Shown here: positions 61,001-64,000 of the stretch, piece by piece
Position numbering within the stretch: position 1 is the first letter of the stretch
Layout: the number at the start of each line of letters is the position of its first letter
Assembly (NCBI RefSeq): GCF_030704535.1
Contig: NC_081811.1
Coordinates: 3,302,501-3,366,500, forward strand
Direction of reading: 5' to 3'
DNA from: Vitis vinifera
Lineage: Eukaryota > Streptophyta > Magnoliopsida > Vitales > Vitaceae
DNA: 64,000 bases
Position numbers and translations under genes: made by a program
The notes under the pieces: model-generated
Database searches by the model: none
What the model saw: only the letters and a program-made list of their open reading frames with translations
Told to the model about the DNA's origin: nothing

Positions 61001-64000
61001 GGGTACTGTCAGGTACAGTGAGAAAGATTTTGTTAGGGTATCATGGATCCTTTGTTGAAAAAAGGCGTAAAAAAGTCTGGAGAATTGTTTCTTGTTTGGA
61101 TGATTTGGAAAGAGAGAAATCAAAGGTCATTTGAGTATGAGGTGGAATCTGTCCTGATTCTAAAGAGCATTTTCTTTAGTAATTTCCATTTGTGGGTAAA
61201 GTGATACAGAGGTTGTTGATTGGTTAAATTCTCTTTGAGGGTGAGTATTGTTTTTTCTATTCCTGTTTCCTTTGTTCTTGTTTCTTTTTTGGTTATTTTT
61301 GGTGCTCATTGTATACTTATTTTGTACTTAGGCACTTGTTTATTAAATTTCATCATTGCATATCAAAAACATGATTTATGAGTTAACAACTATGCCTTCA
61401 GTGTTTTTGTTCTGTTAAAACAGTTTCTCATTTTATGTTTTTTATTGCAGGGGACCAACTAATGGTTATCGAGGCAAAGTACTACTTGCTTTTGAAGAAA
61501 ATGGATCCTCCAAAATTGGGGTTAGATTTGATAGATCGATTCCGGAAGGGAATGATCTTGGAGGTCTTTGTGAAGATGATCATGGTTTCTTTTGTCCTGG
61601 TGATTTCCTAGACATTTTTGCCCTTTCTCTCTTCAGATTATACTTTGGACTTTTCATTTGTCAAAACATTGTGTTATTTTCTGTTGCTTACTGGTTGTTT
61701 GACCTGCAGCTGATCTACTTCGTTTAGATAGTTCCAGCAGTGATGATGTTGATAAGCTTGCACTCAATGAACTCTTTGAGGTGAATACTTGCTTTCATTC
61801 TAGAGGCCAAAAATTGTAGTTGTCTTGTCCCATCTTCAAGTATTAAGATTTGAAGTGTATATCTTTTGTAGGTTGCTTCAAATGAAAGTAAAAGCAGCCC
61901 TTTGATATTGTTTATAAAAGACATAGAAAAGTCTATAGTGGGAAATCCAGAGGCATATGCAGCATTCAAGAGTAAGCTTGACAATTTACCAGAGAATATA
62001 GTTATAATTGGCTCACATACCCAGATGGATAGCCGCAAAGAGAAGGTAACAGTTTGTGATCTTATACATTATTGTAATGTCAAATTGTATTTTACTTATT
62101 TTAACACTGGAGAACTGTACACTGCTTAATGACAAATAAATGATACTCTTATGGTGTTGACATGTGTTTCCAGTCCCATCCTGGTGGTCTTTTATTCACG
62201 AAGTTTGGAAGCAACCAAACAGCTTTACTTGACCTGGCATTTCCGGTATGCTTACATTAGTATGTTTTTGTGTGCTGATGTGCGCTTGGAGTAACTGTAG
62301 TGCATATATATCTGTTTTACATGTGTGCTACTGGTTTTTTGTTATGTTTCCAGCCATTTTTGTTGTTCAAAGTTCAGTTATCATGGTCTGATTTTAAGGG
62401 CAATTTGTGGTGTCATTGTTTTACTCATTGTGAATGTTTACCCAATTTAACTCCTGCTTTAATAGTTCCATCAATTTCTAATAATTTCTGCAATGCTTTC
62501 AAGGTAACTAGTGCCATATCAATTATATAGGGGATGGGCATATTTTCATGTTCAAAAAATGCGTAAAAATTTGAATTACTTGGAAACTTGCTCAAAACAT
62601 TTAATATGATATATACATGTCATATTTAGATGAAATTATATATTGTAAATAATTGATGGTAATGGAAATTTATACGCCTATCAGGGGTTAAGGTTCTCAT
62701 AGATACCAGAGGGAATGGGCTATGGTGAACTTGAATTCATCTGAATAATAATTTATTTTTTCTTCACAAGAGATGATACATGTTTAAACTATCTATTTTA
62801 GGGCAAAAGGTGTTCCAATCACATGTGATCTATTCATAATGCATACCATCATCGACATGATGTGTATTATTATCTGATGGATATGTTTAAAAGTATATGG
62901 ATATCAAACATTCAGATCATAAAAACTTAATTAGAGGCTTGCAAAATAAAGTGTAGCACAATAATGTGGCTATTTAACTTACTACATGAAGGCACCTAGT
63001 CAAATTATTATGATAATATGATCTGTGGAGTTACTTTGAATTTGTGGTTCTATGAATGGTTTGGTGAAATCTTGGGATATTCAAAGTAGCTATATTAATT
63101 ATTTGAATTATCTTTATTATCTTTACAACATCAGGCTAACAAGAGACCTCTTTTGTTGTCACACATAATCCTGGACACTTCCCTAGTCAGAAGATGAATC
63201 CAAATACATTTCTGTTGATATTATTTACTTAGCTCTTTATTTTTTGATGTTGAATCAAGTTTGATCCCTTCTAAGTGGGTTAATTCACAAATTTACTGAA
63301 TGATTTGAGTTTATGTTTTCCTTAGGATATGTGTAGTTTTTTCCTAAATCATACTGCAGGGCAACAAAATGTATCTGTGGGAACAATGCCATTTTAGTTG
63401 GAACATATCAAAATGCACTTAACTCTGCAATTACAGTTTCTTGAGTAGTTTTCTATCAGATGATCTCTCATATTTTCCCAAATGTGAAAGAATTATATGA
63501 CCAGAGGAATAATGCCCTAACCATGGTCAAATGATTGTATTACCTACTCTGGCATTGTAATGGTCATTTGATCGATGAATAATGATTTCCATACAATCAT
63601 GTGATTTCCTGTGGTGTGAGGTCATTAATTATTGGCATACATCAGGTTTAGTAAATTTCTGTGCAATTGGGAATACAATTAGTGTATTGTAATGATATGG
63701 CATCTTTTATCAGTAGAAATTAACTATTTGCTTGTTATGCAGGATAACTTTGGTAGACTGCATGATAGAAGCAAAGAAACCCCCAAGACAATGAAGCAAC
63801 TCACTCGGCTTTTTCCAAACAAAGTGATGATACAGCTGCCACAGGTATTGAGCCTACATTCAGTTTATGACGAGGTGGTGCTTCTCTGGTTACCTGAAGG
63901 AAGTAATAAAATGTTTGTGAGAATTGTTGCAGGATGAGTCACTTCTTTTGGATTGGAAGCAGCAGTTGGACCGTGATGGTGAAACTCTAAAAGCACAGGC
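43016..64000 (+). CDS. FHA domain-containing AAA-type ATPase (At4g02480/At1g02890 type), 3' end cut by window
   Basis: Sixteen exons found: 43016-43105, 43306-43540, 43623-43747, 45358-45474, 45618-45764, 45942-46621, 47055-47176, 47268-47359, 47496-47715, 47819-47879, 61451-61599, 61710-61780, 61872-62045, 62174-62245, 63743-63844 and 63933-64000+; about 841 codons of a family near 1,250. All junctions keep frame and are GT-AG except intron 9, which starts with GC. Seen: a basic, Ser-rich, nuclear-type N-terminus ([15 protein letters not shown]); an FHA domain (about 151-238, [11 protein letters not shown]...LRHIE, then [14 protein letters not shown]), which binds phosphothreonine in known cases; an N-terminal ATPase-like region with the deviant P-loop [14 protein letters not shown] and [10 protein letters not shown]; then GDRVKFVG and [18 protein letters not shown]. 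The canonical C-terminal AAA core of this Msp1-like clade lies right of the window. Intron 10 is 13.6 kb and full of transposons; introns 3, 6 and 14 are 1.6, 0.4 and 1.5 kb with nothing recognised. Confidence 0.92.
48180..48420 (+). repeat. Possible SINE or other small repeat in ATPase intron 10
   Basis: TTGGTTAGGGTGAATG (A-box-like) and GTTTGATTC (one mismatch to the B-box consensus) lie about 60 bases apart, in a stretch more GC-rich than its flanks. TTAGGTGCGCCTAGG just before it, and a rough inverted match TTAGGCGTGCACCTAAG near 48655, suggest an older repeat around it. No target duplication found. Confidence 0.3.
52476..53352. mobile_element. Non-autonomous hAT-type DNA transposon, 877 bp
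   Basis: The termini are TAGGGGTGTGAG and CTTACACCCCTA, a 12-bp inverted repeat with one mismatch, flanked by a perfect 8-bp duplication ATAGATTC (52468-52475 and 53353-53360). An 8-bp duplication and a TAGGGGTG end are typical of the hAT superfamily. Subterminal GGTTCGGTTGGTT/AACCAA motifs appear at both ends. There is no transposase frame. It interrupts the reverse transcriptase region of the old LINE, whose coding sequence resumes right after it. Confidence 0.88.
54133..56274 (+). pseudogene. LINE ORF1 (DUF4283-type nucleic acid-binding protein), one stop codon
   Basis: The frame is open from before the element's start to 56274 except for a single TAG at 54289-54291; the part after it restarts with an ATG at 54319 and runs 651 aa. 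The first in-frame ATG within the element is at 54133 (MEERRGKT). The early part has [19 protein letters not shown]; after the stop comes a DUF4283-like domain ([20 protein letters not shown] ... [11 protein letters not shown]), then a Gly/Pro/Ser-rich linker and a charged C-terminal stretch. ORF1 proteins of L1-type LINEs bind their own RNA. No zinc knuckle was seen. The frame ends overlapping the ORF2 start by ATGA. Confidence 0.85.
56271..59918 (+). CDS. LINE ORF2: endonuclease, reverse transcriptase and zf-RVT domain, intact
   Basis: Uninterrupted 1,215-aa frame, starting at an ATG that overlaps the ORF1 stop (ATGA). Apurinic-type endonuclease (about 1-235): [41 protein letters not shown] and [11 protein letters not shown] carry the expected Asn, Glu, Asp and His residues. 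Reverse transcriptase (about 495-770): [47 protein letters not shown] and catalytic FADD near 690. C-terminal zf-RVT (about 1030-1110): [20 protein letters not shown], then a [18 protein letters not shown]ys/His cluster. By family knowledge it nicks target DNA and primes cDNA there. No active-site loss is seen, so it could act in trans; the ORF1 stop is the only visible defect. Confidence 0.93.
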   Translation: MNVRLLSWNVRGVNDRSKRKVIKSVIRSQKVDLFCIQETKMQVMSEEVVRSLGPGRYLDWKALNAMGTAGGVLICWDKRSLELLGVEEGQFSISCRFRNVGDGVIWVFTGVYGPCSRKDRECLWEEFGAIRGLWEDPWCLGGDFNSTLYQAERSRNGRITSAMRRFAQVIDELGLIDIPLQGGSFTWSGGLNNQSWARLDRFLVSPNWIDQYSRANQRRLPRPISDHFPILLEGGGLRRGPYPFKFENMWLKAEGFKELIEGWWQGIVVRGRPSYRLAAKMRGLKHNLKIWNKEVFGRLEKNKAEALQQVERWDVVEEERALSEEELGHKKTAKENYSKWVSMEEVHWRQLSREIWLREGDRNTGFFHRMANAHRRVNNLIKIKINGVRLTEDQEVRDGIVNAYQHLLSENADWKADIGGLVLKQISLSEADALELPFTEAEIYAALMGMNGDKAPGPDGFTVAFWQNCWEIVKEDVLDMFKEFYDQNSFIKSLNHTFLVLIPKKGGAEDLGDYRPISLLGGLYKLLAKVLANRLKKIIDKVISPDQNAFIKGRQILDGSLIANEVIDSWQKRGEKGLICKLDIEKAFDNINWQFLLKVLHKMGFGSKWIGWMWSCISTIKYSMLVNGVPVGFFSSSKGLRQGDPLSPYLFIMGMEVLSALISRAVEGGFIYGCRIWKGRGQPVNITHLLFADDTIVFCEAKKESLLYLSWILLWFEAASGLKINLEKSMVIPVGEVEGALDMAAEIGCKVGQLPTVYLGLPLGAPNRASSVWDGVEEKMRRKLALWKRHFLSKGGRITLIKSTLASIPLYQMSLFRMPKSVARRLEKLQRNFLWGGANGGNKAHLIKWEVVCTDKKKGGLGLRKLIWLNKALLGKWIWRFARAKEELWKKVLEAKYGKEEFGWRTKKANGVFGVGVWKEILKESTWCWDNMVFKVGKGNKVRFWIDPWCGNNVLSEAFPDLFSMAVQRSATVEDYWDQNLSQGGWSLRLLRDFNDWELGLVDNMLVELRNYRVSMEEDSVFWRGGADGLFKVKEAYRVLVNADEAAFPHSNVWVAKVPTKIIFFAWEATWGKVLTLDRLQRRGWHLPNRCFLCGCEEETINHILIHCTVAKGLWDIILALCGVQWVFPNSVKEVLSSWKGSFVGRKRKKVWKSIPLFIFWTIWKERNRLAFKGGVLAFQKLKTSFVYNFWGWAKVYIDMESNSLIGFLEWIASK

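Larger units (their letters stand above)
49274..61369 (+). mobile_element. Old, decayed L1-type LINE, split by two later insertions
   Basis: Plus-strand pieces in several frames match a plant LINE in order: ORF1-like [11 protein letters not shown] (49.33 kb on); endonuclease start ending VCLQETKI (50.95 kb); [11 protein letters not shown] and [10 protein letters not shown] (51.5 kb); RT start [19 protein letters not shown] (52.27 kb); [10 protein letters not shown] after the hAT insert (53.4 kb); and a zf-RVT-like end [17 protein letters not shown] after the younger LINE (60.8 kb). Stops and frameshifts are frequent. The tail ATCAAAAAC is followed by CATGATTT (61370-61377), also present at 49266-49273 just before the start: a plausible 8-bp target duplication. 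Without its inserts it is about 5.2 kb. A 23-bp tandem repeat (TTAACTTTGTTGAGGCGAAG) sits near 49560-49605. Confidence 0.82.

Noticed and set aside
1..64000. An entirely new multi-gene system
   Set aside because: All well-supported genes belong to known plant families with no pathway link; the new points are structural (duplication, nesting, fractionation), not a new enzyme system.

Overview
This is a piece of a eudicot plant nuclear genome. The genes have GT-AG introns, the spacers are very AT-rich, and there are several layers of plant retroelements. Gene content and transposon style fit a woody rosid, and grapevine (Vitis) is my best guess, but no species-specific marker proves it.

Host genes from left to right: (1) ALG3, the ER alpha-1,3-mannosyltransferase of the N-glycan precursor (minus strand, 12 exons found, cut by the left edge); (2) a single-exon plant TSPO (plus); (3) a single-exon GT34 xyloglucan xylosyltransferase of the XXT1/XXT2 type (minus); (4) a four-exon short AlkB-like 2OG-Fe(II) dioxygenase (minus); (5) a three-exon REF/SRPP lipid-droplet protein (plus); (6) TOC159, the preprotein receptor GTPase of the chloroplast outer envelope (minus); (7) a large FHA-domain AAA-type ATPase gene (plus, 16 exons found, cut by the right edge). 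The genes do not form a pathway. TSPO and REF/SRPP both have ABRE/G-box promoters and are probably stress-induced. From memory, genes 1, 2 and 5 match Arabidopsis At2g47760-47780 and genes 3, 4, 6 and 7 match At4g02480-02510, so the window looks like the unfractionated ancestor of two Arabidopsis segments.

Mobile elements: a 1.2 kb solo LTR with a perfect 5-bp target duplication (4.7-5.9 kb); a young complete Copia element on the minus strand (19.65-26.06 kb) with about 1% LTR divergence, whose single gag-pol frame is cut by two stop codons; a heavily decayed Copia relic (35.1-36.2 kb); and, inside the 13.6 kb intron 10 of the ATPase gene, an old decayed LINE (about 49.3-61.4 kb) that carries both a non-autonomous hAT element (52.48-53.35 kb) and a young, nearly intact LINE (54.0-60.0 kb). 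Three weak tRNA-derived (SINE-like) candidates are also noted.

The most unusual feature is a broken partial tandem copy of the ATPase gene and its upstream region (about 37.1-40.25 kb) lying just upstream of the working gene. Its copy of intron 10 is only about 0.9 kb, so it shows what that intron looked like before the LINE pile-up. I see no rRNA gene, intact tRNA gene, CRISPR array, operon or wholly new protein system.
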